46,974 nucleotides of DNA, from NCBI GenBank assembly GCA_016209205.1, contig JACQWQ010000202.1:1-46974 (forward strand). The letters are read 5' to 3'. Positions 1 through 6,231 of the stretch are shown here, in pieces (the stretch's first letter is position 1; each line of letters opens with the position of its first letter). The DNA comes from Chloroflexota bacterium. Lineage in GTDB: Bacteria; Chloroflexota; Anaerolineae; UBA4142; SHND01. The notes under the pieces were generated by a model that was not told the origin of the DNA, did no database searches, and saw only the letters and a list, made by a program, of their open reading frames with translations. A program made the translations under genes and the position numbers.

Positions 1-37
1 CTCCAACCTCCAACCTCCAACCTCCAACCTCCAACCT
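1..37. repeat. Intergenic 7-bp word array
   Basis: About five tandem copies of the word CTCCAAC sit immediately after the stop codon of the minus-strand ATPase gene. Read on the gene's strand the array begins at the TAG stop and continues as GAGGTTG repeats. The same word family recurs near 9053-9064, 39363-39472, 40782-40853 and 40982-41062. The left boundary lies outside the window. Confidence 0.85.
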
Positions 38-1558
38 CTATCTTGCACCCCACAACGCGAAAAATTTTCTTTGCAGTTCCAACACGTCGCGCCACGTGGC
101 GCCTTCTTTGTTTTCCATCGTAAATTCGATGACGCTCAAACAGACGCACTTGAAAATGTGATAGCTGAGATTGTTGGACTGGGCGGCTTTGCGATACGCG
201 GGATGTGCGACATTGATGACCACCGTCGTGCCGTCGAACCACGATTCTTCGCTCTTGTCGTCGCGCGCCTCTTCCAAAATATGCACGCCGCCGCGAATCA
301 CGCGCGGGCGAAGCTCGCCGGTCATGGCTTCGCCGAGGTTCATTAAAAGCTCACGCTGTTTTTCCTCAAAGGTGCGTTCGGGTTCGGATTCTTGCTCGGC
401 GCGCGCTTCTAGCTCTTCGGCATCGAGTTTGATTTGGACGCGTTCTTCGCCCGCAATCAGTTCGCCGTTCGGGCTCAACGCGACCGCGTCCTGTCGCCCG
501 TGCGACGCAAACATGGCGAGTTCGGGCATGTTGCGGAGAATGGAGTTGATTTCTTTTTCGGTGCCCGCGAAATGATTTTCGGAACGGCGCGGCGCGCGTT
601 CGATCAATTTATTCTTTTCAAGCCACACTGTAAATTCGTTTTGCGCGCGTTTGAAAAACGTCTCCCAGCGCCCGTTCCCTTTGATGAAACGCCCTTTGTC
701 GGTCGTCACGGCTTCGATCAAATACGGCGCTTCGATCCAGCCAAAAATTTGTTCCTTGTCGCGCGGTTCTTTGCGAAAATACGAACGTTCGATGACTTTG
801 CCGTACGTGCAGAGCATGATGCCCGGCGGAATCGGCGGCTCGTCAGCGCTGGTGTACACGCCGAACCAGCCGAACGCTTTGGTTTGTTTCTGCACCTGCA
901 CGCGCATTTCTTGAAAATGCGCGAGTTTGTTCTCGATAGCCGTTTCGAGCAATGGTTTGCCGTCGAGTTCGATGGTGACGCCTTGTTCGTAGCGTTTGAT
1001 AATTTCAGGATATTGTTTGCGGATGCTGCGGTCAATCAGCGGATAAAAATGTTCGAGCATCCAGCGTTGAATCAGTTTGCGCGAATAAAAATGTTTGGAT
1101 TCGCCGCCGAGGTGCAAGATCACGCGCGTGCCGTGATGATCGAGCGAAGGCAGTTCCTGTTCGACAACTTGGTACGGCGCGTCGTCGCCCTTCAAGTGCC
1201 AATCGGAATAGCCGCGCCAATCTTTGGACCAGGTTTCGGTGACGACGTGCGTACAAAAATTAAGCGCGAGTTTCGCGCCCTGTCCCGCAAAGCCGATGCC
1301 CGTGCCGCGCCGTTTCGACGATGCCGCGAAATCGTGATAGTTTTTGAACTGCGCTTCGTTCATCCCATGCCCATCGTCTTCGACGACGATCAGCCCGTGT
1401 TCGGCGTCGTATTGAATGCTGATTTTCGTCGCGTGGGCATCCAACGCGTTCGCGACGATTTCGAGCAGCGTTGCAATCTGCGGCGCGAAATCGTACTGGT
1501 CTTGGATGTTTTGGACGAGGCGGCGGACGTTGACGCCGGATTTGGAGGTGTAGGACAT
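38..1558 (-). CDS. GHKL-family ATP-binding protein
   Basis: This 506-residue protein has an N-terminal ATPase domain of the Hsp90/MutL/histidine-kinase superfamily. The N box EIVANALDA is at residues 33-41, the G1 box DDGHGM at 61-66 and the glycine-rich lid GTGIGFAGQGAK at 85-96. No histidine-phosphotransfer or receiver domain is visible, so it is not an ordinary sensor kinase. The rest has mixed alpha/beta character and an acidic stretch around residues 380-400. Such stand-alone GHKL ATPases occur in chromatin, repair and defence contexts, and this one neighbours an accessory block, but its substrate cannot be read from the sequence. The ATG start leaves the whole ATPase domain intact. Confidence 0.8.
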   Translation of the reverse strand: MSYTSKSGVNVRRLVQNIQDQYDFAPQIATLLEIVANALDAHATKISIQYDAEHGLIVVEDDGHGMNEAQFKNYHDFAASSKRRGTGIGFAGQGAKLALNFCTHVVTETWSKDWRGYSDWHLKGDDAPYQVVEQELPSLDHHGTRVILHLGGESKHFYSRKLIQRWMLEHFYPLIDRSIRKQYPEIIKRYEQGVTIELDGKPLLETAIENKLAHFQEMRVQVQKQTKAFGWFGVYTSADEPPIPPGIMLCTYGKVIERSYFRKEPRDKEQIFGWIEAPYLIEAVTTDKGRFIKGNGRWETFFKRAQNEFTVWLEKNKLIERAPRRSENHFAGTEKEINSILRNMPELAMFASHGRQDAVALSPNGELIAGEERVQIKLDAEELEARAEQESEPERTFEEKQRELLMNLGEAMTGELRPRVIRGGVHILEEARDDKSEESWFDGTTVVINVAHPAYRKAAQSNNLSYHIFKCVCLSVIEFTMENKEGATWRDVLELQRKFFALWGAR

Positions 1559-1560
1559 GT

Positions 1561-1642
1561 GAAGTTGGAGATTTGGGATTTTTGATTTGGGATTTTTGAT
1601 TTCTGATTTGCGATACGCGATATGCGATACGCGATTTGCGAT
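1561..1642. repeat. Low-complexity word repeat (GATTTGGGATTTTT / GCGATACGCGATATGC)
   Basis: The entire gap between the xisI stop and the GHKL start is built from two related words: tandem GATTTGGGATTTTTGATTT, then GCGATACGCGATATGCGATAC. On the minus strand the array starts at the xisI TAA. No promoter for the GHKL gene can be picked out of it. Confidence 0.8.
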
Positions 1643-1984
1643 TTACGGAACGGTCAACAACTCTTGCGCGTAGGAGCGCATGTCAGGCGGTTGAAAGCCC
1701 AAGACGATGTCTTGGGGCGGCACGCCAGCGCGCAATAATTCCCGCGCGACGCCTTCTTCGGTCCAATCTTGCTCGATCCAGATTTTGTCGTCTTTGATGC
1801 GAAGGTGAAAGATGACGGAATGGATACGACGCGTGGGCTGCCAACCGAGGTCGAGCAGCAGAAAGTTATTGCTTATGTCGTCGGAAACAGCGATTGTTTC
1901 GATCTCGCGTTCCTTTGGAATGTATTCCAAATGTTCAGCGAGAATACGTTCGATGATATGACGATAGTTTGTTATTCGATCCAT
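1643..1984 (-). CDS. xisI: XisI family protein
   Basis: This 113-residue protein matches the XisI family (fdxN element excision controlling factor). It starts MDRITNYRHIIERIL and carries the family signature IWIEQDWTEEG followed by GVPPQDIVLGFQPP near the C-terminus. XisI was named in heterocyst-forming cyanobacteria, but stand-alone xisH-xisI pairs are spread through cyanobacteria and Chloroflexota without any fdxN element. The start overlaps the end of xisH by 13 bases, the usual arrangement, so the two are translationally coupled. Actual function outside Anabaena is unknown; a TA-like or nuclease-regulator role is only a suggestion. A second xisI is at 29503. Confidence 0.85.
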   Translation of the reverse strand: MDRITNYRHIIERILAEHLEYIPKEREIETIAVSDDISNNFLLLDLGWQPTRRIHSVIFHLRIKDDKIWIEQDWTEEGVARELLRAGVPPQDIVLGFQPPDMRSYAQELLTVP

Positions 1985-2388
1985 TTTGTCACCTCTTGTC
2001 TGGCTAATGAAACAAGAATCAGTTTCAGTTCCAAATCTTCGATGAGAGCTCGTCCACCAATTGTGTCAAAGACATCATTAAACGTGAGTTCGCTGACAGC
2101 AAGATAGACAGTGCGTTCGGGTTCTGTTCTTGCAACCCAACTCGAATACAACTTGAACTTGCCAATCGCTTTTTCCAACTCGTCCATCATCGAGAGACCG
2201 ATAAAGCTCTTGATTTCGACAACGATTTTTCGTTTGCCCTTTTCTGCGGCGATAATCTTTTCCGCGCCAAGGTCGGCAAAAACATGCGTACTGCCCATTT
2301 CGATGGTGTACGGGTCATGCGTGATTTTCCAACCGTCTTTGATGAGCGCGGTTTTGACAATGTCGTGGATAGCGTCTTGGGCGGGCAT
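1972..2388 (-). CDS. xisH: XisH family protein, endonuclease-like fold
   Basis: This 138-residue protein is a full-length XisH. It starts MPAQDAIHDIVKTALIKDGW and has the PD-(D/E)XK-like core: FADLGAEKII supplies the acidic residues and VVEIKSF the E-x-K. It ends with the typical LVSLARQEVTKWIE. XisH is required with XisI for fdxN element excision in Anabaena; elsewhere it is of unknown role. It lies 1 base downstream of the helical-repeat gene at 2390 and overlaps xisI, forming a three-gene unit. A decayed second xisH is at 29437. Confidence 0.85.
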   Translation of the reverse strand: MPAQDAIHDIVKTALIKDGWKITHDPYTIEMGSTHVFADLGAEKIIAAEKGKRKIVVEIKSFIGLSMMDELEKAIGKFKLYSSWVARTEPERTVYLAVSELTFNDVFDTIGGRALIEDLELKLILVSLARQEVTKWIE

Positions 2389-2389
2389 G

Positions 2390-3361
2390 TTATACCTTTA
2401 TCCCATACCCGGGAGCAAGTTCCGCGAGTTTTTTCAATTGGCTGCGGAATTTTGATGCTTCGTGTTTACCTCTCATTTGTTCGACAACCGGCAACATTTT
2501 CAATCCTTCATCTCGGGCTTTGGCCAACCACACACTGCGGCTGGGATAATCAACGAGTACAGCTATTCTGAGACTCTCTCGCAAATCGCCCAGCGCTTTA
2601 TCAATCTGCTCTTCCTCTATGGCACGTCGGAACAGTTCGAGATACCCAGTAGTTTTGGGAATAGGTTTGAATTTGTCCTTCCAAAGACTTGATGGTGTCC
2701 GAAGGCAGTCCTCGATTTTGAGGAATCTGATATCTGTTTTGGGATCTTCAGGTAACGGCAACAGAACACCACCTTTTTCTGGCAATCCGCTGATGAGAAA
2801 GTGAGGTGTGTCTAAAGCAGACTCCCCCGGCTTGAAATCTTCATAAAGGTGAAACGCTCTGTCGAGATGCCATTCCGCATCCTCAAGAGTTGGGGCTTGC
2901 GATGCCAAATCAACATGTTGAATCGAATTCATCCACGGATTGATTCTCGGATCAAGTTCATGGGCGCGTTTAATGTACTCAATTTCGTTTGTTGGAATGC
3001 CGGATGCTGACCGAATCACGTTTGTTGCAATATCCAGATATATACTTGCTGCTTCAGATGACCACGAGGGAACGACTGCGATGGTTTGCTCAACAATTTT
3101 CGCTGCTGCTTCAAACTCGCCAAGCCAAATGAGGTTACTCGCCGTCCCGCGAATAAAACGTCCCTGATTGTCTTGTTCAAATCTCTCGCGCGCGTTTCGC
3201 ACTCCAACCAGGTTTTGACTGAACAAAATACTTGTCAAAAAACAATCTCCTGCCAGATGGATTCCCCATGATTTTTGTTCAAGTGAATCGAATCTATCTT
3301 GTGCGTCATAAAAGACGTTACCGCCTAATTTGCGATACTCTGAGACTAACTTCTCAAGCAT
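2390..3361 (-). CDS. Hypothetical protein with TPR-like helical repeats
   Basis: I do not recognise this 323-residue protein. It is mainly alpha-helical, with TPR-like helix pairs such as NLIWLGEFEAAAKIVEQTI (about residues 77-95) and a C-terminal helical tail containing AKARDEGLKMLPVVEQM. No signal peptide or membrane segment is visible. The ATG at 3361 is taken as start; the frame is open further upstream for about 15 codons (KLSRKLDALNE) without a standard start, which hints that the preceding sequence has been rearranged. It directly precedes xisH, so it may be a scaffold or regulator for that pair; this is inference. Confidence 0.65.
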   Translation of the reverse strand: MLEKLVSEYRKLGGNVFYDAQDRFDSLEQKSWGIHLAGDCFLTSILFSQNLVGVRNARERFEQDNQGRFIRGTASNLIWLGEFEAAAKIVEQTIAVVPSWSSEAASIYLDIATNVIRSASGIPTNEIEYIKRAHELDPRINPWMNSIQHVDLASQAPTLEDAEWHLDRAFHLYEDFKPGESALDTPHFLISGLPEKGGVLLPLPEDPKTDIRFLKIEDCLRTPSSLWKDKFKPIPKTTGYLELFRRAIEEEQIDKALGDLRESLRIAVLVDYPSRSVWLAKARDEGLKMLPVVEQMRGKHEASKFRSQLKKLAELAPGYGIKV

Positions 3362-3561
3362 TTCATTGAGCGCATCGAGTTTTCTTGATAATTTTGGATG
3401 CGGTATAGAAGGTAGTCACCTCGCGCTATCGCTTTACTTTCCGCTTCAATCTGCTCGTCTAATTTTTGCCAGTCGCGCGAATAGAACCACTCGCGCAAAC
3501 GCACATAGTCATCGGGTGAAAGCGATTCGATTGCTGTTATGATGTCAAGAAATTTTGTCAT
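3346..3561 (-). CDS. Orphan antitoxin-like protein with altered C-terminus
   Basis: This 71-residue protein is a paralog of the 66-residue product at 3952-4152: both share the N-terminal pattern I..AIESL...(D/E)Y..LREW(F)...DW...D.QIEA(D/E)S. After residue 45 it diverges into a non-homologous tail (DYLLYRIQNYQENSMR) and overlaps the next gene by 16 bases, and it lacks a toxin partner of its own. The tail looks like a deletion or fusion junction near 3410. Probably a decaying antitoxin whose toxin was lost, though a free-standing antitoxin cannot be excluded. Confidence 0.5.
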   Translation of the reverse strand: MTKFLDIITAIESLSPDDYVRLREWFYSRDWQKLDEQIEAESKAIARGDYLLYRIQNYQENSMRSMKCLRS

Positions 3562-3597
3562 TGTTGACTCCTGTTTTTCATACTTGGCTTGCGAGGT

Positions 3598-3699
3598 TCA
3601 ACGTCCCGATGCATCCAAAATCGTCAAGCCCACCAACTCGTTTGCGCGATAGTCGAGAATAATCCCGTCGCCCGTCTCTATTTTCTCCTTCTGTTTCCA
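3598..3699 (-). pseudogene. C-terminal tail of a DUF2283 gene
   Basis: In frame after the TGA stop of the ParE-type toxin gene, the sequence reads IILDYRANELVGLTILDASG before its own TGA. This matches the C-terminus of the intact DUF2283 protein at 5175-5384 (IILDYREKELVGLTILDAS). The N-terminal half and the start codon are missing. The nucleotide match to the intact copy is clear but imperfect, so the tail derives from another DUF2283 gene or an old duplication. Confidence 0.7.
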
Positions 3700-3951
3700 T
3701 CAAACCATGTGATCATATTCGTCATGCACGCCAATCCATACCCAGATAAAATCCGCGCCATCCTTGACGGCGAGTGCCCGATGATGGATGCCCGCGCGCG
3801 CAGACCAAAACTTGCCCACCTTCTTAAAGTGAAGCGATGGATGCGAAGGGTCTTTTTTCAACAGGCGAAAATTCTTTTTCGCAGCGAGTTGGACAGGTTC
3901 TGGCAGTTCATCCAGCAATTTCCAGAAACGGCGTGTGGTGCGATGGCGCAT
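3700..3951 (-). CDS. RelE/ParE-type toxin
   Basis: This 83-residue protein has the size and pattern of a ParE/RelE-fold toxin: a helical start (RRFWKLLDELPEPVQLAAKKNFRL), then FKKVGKFWSARAGIHHRALAV and a closing IWVWIGVHDEYDH. RelE members cleave mRNA on the ribosome and ParE members poison gyrase; the sequence does not tell which applies here. It follows the antitoxin gene with no gap. Its stop is followed in frame by a DUF2283 tail. Confidence 0.75.
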   Translation of the reverse strand: MRHRTTRRFWKLLDELPEPVQLAAKKNFRLLKKDPSHPSLHFKKVGKFWSARAGIHHRALAVKDGADFIWVWIGVHDEYDHMV

Positions 3952-4152
3952 CTATAGTTCCTTTAACTGCTCTTTTGCTTTTTCCTCCAGCGCTTCTTGA
4001 ATCAGAAAATCCAACTTGCCTGCTTCCGAGTCCGCTTCGATTTGTTTGTCCCATTCCGCCCAATCTCTTTCCAAGAACCACTCTCGCAACTGAACATATT
4101 CGCTGCGTGGCAGTGATTCAATGGCTTTTTGGATTTCTTGAACCTTGATCAT
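3952..4152 (-). CDS. Antitoxin partner of the ParE-type toxin
   Basis: This 66-residue acidic helical protein (KVQEIQKAIESLPRSEYVQL...LIQEALEEKAKEQL) belongs to a small family commonly encoded just upstream of RelE/ParE-type toxins; that pairing is seen here, since the toxin starts at the next base. No classical DNA-binding motif is obvious. The start codon at 4152 is preceded by a strong GGAGG six bases upstream, and that GGAGG with an upstream TATAAT is part of the copied uvrA 3' segment. Expression of the pair is therefore probably set by the captured uvrA-end sequence. Confidence 0.7.
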   Translation of the reverse strand: MIKVQEIQKAIESLPRSEYVQLREWFLERDWAEWDKQIEADSEAGKLDFLIQEALEEKAKEQLKEL

Positions 4153-4157
4153 TTTTG

Positions 4158-4303
4158 CCTCCGCGCGCCATTATACCGCGCATTTATTTCCCATTCAGCA
4201 CCGTCTTCAACCACTGCCCCGTATAACTCTCCTTTACCTTCGCCACATCTGCCGGCGTCCCTTCCGCAATCACGCGTCCGCCCGCGTTGTCGCCTTCAGC
4301 GCG
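4158..4303 (-). pseudogene. Second copy of the uvrA 3' end with TATAAT and GGAGG
   Basis: The segment encodes [12 protein letters not shown] and flanking residues, about the last 38 codons of UvrA with its TAA at 4184-4186, followed by ATGCGCGGTATAAT and GGAGG. It aligns over about 143 bases with 6090-6231 at high identity, with several amino-acid changes (for example the ends LNGK and LNHK). It is in frame with the preceding HNH gene, separated only by that gene's TGA. There is no start codon, so it is a 3' fragment. Confidence 0.9.
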
Positions 4304-4735
4304 TCACTCATCCTTTGGCGGATGCCATCCAGCAATAATCCACAGCTGCCGCGCTGACACAATATTTGGATGATTCATCTCAAGCGCATAGACAGTTGCC
4401 CGCCCGATGTCAGTTTTTCCGTTAATGATTGCACCTGACTCAATCCATTCAAAATTCTCACTCCAAACGTCAACGCGCGGATTATAAAAACGGACCATCG
4501 CACCCGATTCAGGATCCAAACCTTCAATGCGGTCCGATTTGCGACTGTTGCAGAGTGGGCAGGCGACCCAGAGATTATTTTCTTCCGAAGCGCCTCCGCG
4601 CCCTTCGGGGATAATGTGGTCAAGCTCAAGCAATGGACCGATAACGAGTTGAGATGTTTGACAATAGCCGCAACGAAATCGCGCGGACTCGAAAACACGT
4701 CGGCGTAATTCTCCCGTGATGCGTGAGGAGGGCAT
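4304..4735 (-). CDS. HNH endonuclease
   Basis: This 143-residue protein is an HNH nuclease. The first zinc-knuckle cysteines are C22 and C25 (RCGYC), the catalytic DH pair is D39-H40 (LELDHIIP), and CPLCNSRKSDR at 59-69 supplies the second CxxC and the final N. The C-terminal 70 residues carry a small beta-rich region seen in related HNH proteins. It follows the 140-residue helical protein by 2 bases, a pairing that suggests co-function, perhaps a nuclease and its partner. The stop is followed in frame by the copied uvrA tail. Confidence 0.85.
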   Translation of the reverse strand: MPSSRITGELRRRVFESARFRCGYCQTSQLVIGPLLELDHIIPEGRGGASEENNLWVACPLCNSRKSDRIEGLDPESGAMVRFYNPRVDVWSENFEWIESGAIINGKTDIGRATVYALEMNHPNIVSARQLWIIAGWHPPKDE

Positions 4736-4737
4736 CG

Positions 4738-5160
4738 TTACTCCAATGGCTCGAATTGTTTTAGATTGCTAACATCATATCCGCGTTGTTTCAATAACAC
4801 CGCCGCCTGTGCGCGCACGAGAATTGTTTCTCGATAGAGCGCGAGCAATTGCTGTTCCTCCTGTCTTTCTTGCGCTGCGAGTCCCGCGCGTTGGAACTGG
4901 TCATGAAGTTCTTCCAATCTTTCCCGTTGAGATGGCGCCATCGTCGCGCGTGCCGCTTGCCATAGCGCGGCATCATTTAAATATGCCATCTGCGCCAACG
5001 CGTTACGGAACGAACTTGGTGGCATCTCCATTACGGGAGCAACCGCCGATACCGCTTCGACAAGCACATCGTTAAAAGGACGATGCGCTTTTGCTGCCGC
5101 GCGTTGAATCTGTTGATACACGGTTTCGGGCAAATCCAATTGGATCGTTTGCGCTGACAT
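4738..5160 (-). CDS. Helical protein paired with the HNH nuclease
   Basis: This roughly 140-residue protein starts MSAQTIQLDLPETVYQQIQR, an N-terminal strand-helix resembling ribbon-helix-helix antitoxins, followed by long charged helices (ERLEELHDQFQRAGLAAQER). The ATG at 5160 is preferred over the one at 5178 because AAGGAA lies at the right distance upstream of it. It is encoded 2 bases before the HNH gene. The role is unknown; an antitoxin-like or DNA-binding partner of the nuclease is plausible from N-terminal shape and gene order. Confidence 0.6.
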   Translation of the reverse strand: MSAQTIQLDLPETVYQQIQRAAAKAHRPFNDVLVEAVSAVAPVMEMPPSSFRNALAQMAYLNDAALWQAARATMAPSQRERLEELHDQFQRAGLAAQERQEEQQLLALYRETILVRAQAAVLLKQRGYDVSNLKQFEPLE

Positions 5161-5174
5161 TTTTGTTTCCTTCC

Positions 5175-5384
5175 TCATCGCCGCTGCGAGGCATCCAAAA
5201 TCGTCAACCCCACCAACTCTTTCTCGCGATAATCCAAAATGATTCTATCCTCGCGCATCTCGCCGTGATTGGAGGACGGCGTTTCCTCGAAATGCACGTG
5301 CAACATGTCGGCGTCTTGGTCATAATCCAACCACAAAGATTTTTCCGATTGTTCGATCTGCTTGCTCTGATTTTTCTTCTTCAT
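5175..5384 (-). CDS. DUF2283 family protein
   Basis: This 69-residue protein carries the DUF2283 pattern: WLDYDQDADMLHVHF, then DRIILDYREKELVGLTILDAS. DUF2283 proteins are common near TA modules and often accompany DUF4258 or RelE-like toxins; function is not established. Its start lies inside the end of the TumE gene (65-base overlap in a different frame), so either the first residues are dispensable or the overlap is genuine. The end overlaps the alternative upstream ATG of the next gene. Confidence 0.75.
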   Translation of the reverse strand: MKKKNQSKQIEQSEKSLWLDYDQDADMLHVHFEETPSSNHGEMREDRIILDYREKELVGLTILDASQRR

Positions 5385-5817
5385 CTTGTGATTGTTGCTG
5401 AATCAACGTTTCAATCTCGCGAATCAGCGTGGGCAGATTCGGCTGTGTGAAACTCATTTCGGGCGCAGGCACGCGATTGTGTTTGATGTCGGGCGGAATG
5501 TGTTTGTGATGCGGATGGTTCTTTTTCAGACTTGGAATGTGCGGGTGCGGTTGTGGGTCATACCAATACAGTTTTATGTCGTTCTGCCACACGGCGTAAC
5601 TATAATCCTCTAACACGATCGGACGTTGTGTATAGGTTGCTATCTCGCGCACTACAAGACGAATGTTTTGGTCAAAGCGCAGTTCACCCTCCACCCGCGC
5701 GATTCTCGCTCCAGCGCGCACAAAAATGAGCGTGGACTGTCGAATGGAGGAAAATTGTTCCATCAAGCCATAGAGGAACAATTCGTAATCATAGTCCGTT
5801 CGGAATGGGTCATTCAT
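5320..5817 (-). CDS. tumE: TumE-like toxin (DUF6516 family)
   Basis: This 165-residue protein matches the DUF6516/TumE family: RQSTLIFVRAGARIARVEGE near the start, a central YAVWQNDIKLYWYDPQPH, and a histidine-rich HPHHKHIPPDIKHN loop. TumE is the proposed toxin of the TumE-TumA pair. The ATG overlaps the stop of the upstream partner gene in an ATGA. The last roughly 25 residues are charged and overlap the DUF2283 reading frame, unlike the tidy end usual for the family. Confidence 0.75.
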   Translation of the reverse strand: MNDPFRTDYDYELFLYGLMEQFSSIRQSTLIFVRAGARIARVEGELRFDQNIRLVVREIATYTQRPIVLEDYSYAVWQNDIKLYWYDPQPHPHIPSLKKNHPHHKHIPPDIKHNRVPAPEMSFTQPNLPTLIREIETLIQQQSQDEEEKSEQADRTIGKIFVVGL

Positions 5818-6083
5818 GCGGCAACATGCACAAGTCCGGCAATACTCTTTGGATTCTTTTGCAAGCGTTGAATTTCATTGCGGTATTCGGCTTGGCGTGT
5901 CAGCCAAATACGGTACATTGCCGCCCATTCGCCAAAGTCCGCCACCCATTCGTCATCTTCAGGTTCCTCGCCGCTCATGTATGCGGGATAGAACGTTTCA
6001 GAACGAATGCCGTACTTGCGTTCAAAACGCCGAATGGTTTCTTCGCATGCATGAATATCCGCCAAAATTTCTTGCAAAGTCAT
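5814..6083 (-). CDS. tumA: TumA-like antitoxin
   Basis: This 89-residue protein starts MTLQEILADIHACEETIRRF and is helical, with the typical position directly upstream of a tumE gene and a 4-base ATGA overlap. The ATG at 6083 is chosen because it has GGAGGTG just upstream; an upstream in-frame start would run back through the uvrA stop region. It is the first gene behind uvrA, 32 bases after the uvrA stop. Identification as antitoxin rests mainly on context. Confidence 0.6.
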   Translation of the reverse strand: MTLQEILADIHACEETIRRFERKYGIRSETFYPAYMSGEEPEDDEWVADFGEWAAMYRIWLTRQAEYRNEIQRLQKNPKSIAGLVHVAA

Positions 6084-6089
6084 CGCACA

Positions 6090-6231
6090 CCTCCACGCGC
6101 AATTATACCGCGCATTTACTTGTGATTCAGCACGCTCTTGAGCCACTGCCCCGTATAACTCTCCTTTACCTTCGCCACATCTTCCGGCGTGCCTTCCGCA
6201 ATCATGCGTCCGCCCGCGTCGCCGCCTTCGG
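6090..6231 (-). repeat. uvrA 3' end direct-repeat copy (original) with TATAAT and GGAGG
   Basis: This is the native end of uvrA plus about 28 downstream bases. It is repeated at 4158-4303 in the same orientation, 1.93 kb away. After the TAA it reads ATGCGCGGTATAATTGCGCG and then GGAGGTG, which serves tumA. The GCGC...GCGC around TATAAT is a small palindrome. The two copies bracket the tumA-tumE-DUF2283-HNH cassette. Confidence 0.9.

Noticed and set aside
1643..2388. xisHI as a sign of a cyanobacterial origin or an fdxN element
   Set aside because: Stand-alone xisHI pairs are common in Chloroflexota, and no xisF recombinase or nif gene is present.
3700..3702. TGA read-through or selenocysteine at the ParE stop
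   Set aside because: No SECIS-like structure or selenoprotein family fits; the downstream frame is better explained as a captured DUF2283 tail.
4304..6083. Transposon or integron cassette with its own recombinase between the uvrA ends
   Set aside because: No transposase, integrase, attC-like site or terminal inverted repeats were found in the segment; HNH alone is not evidence of mobility.
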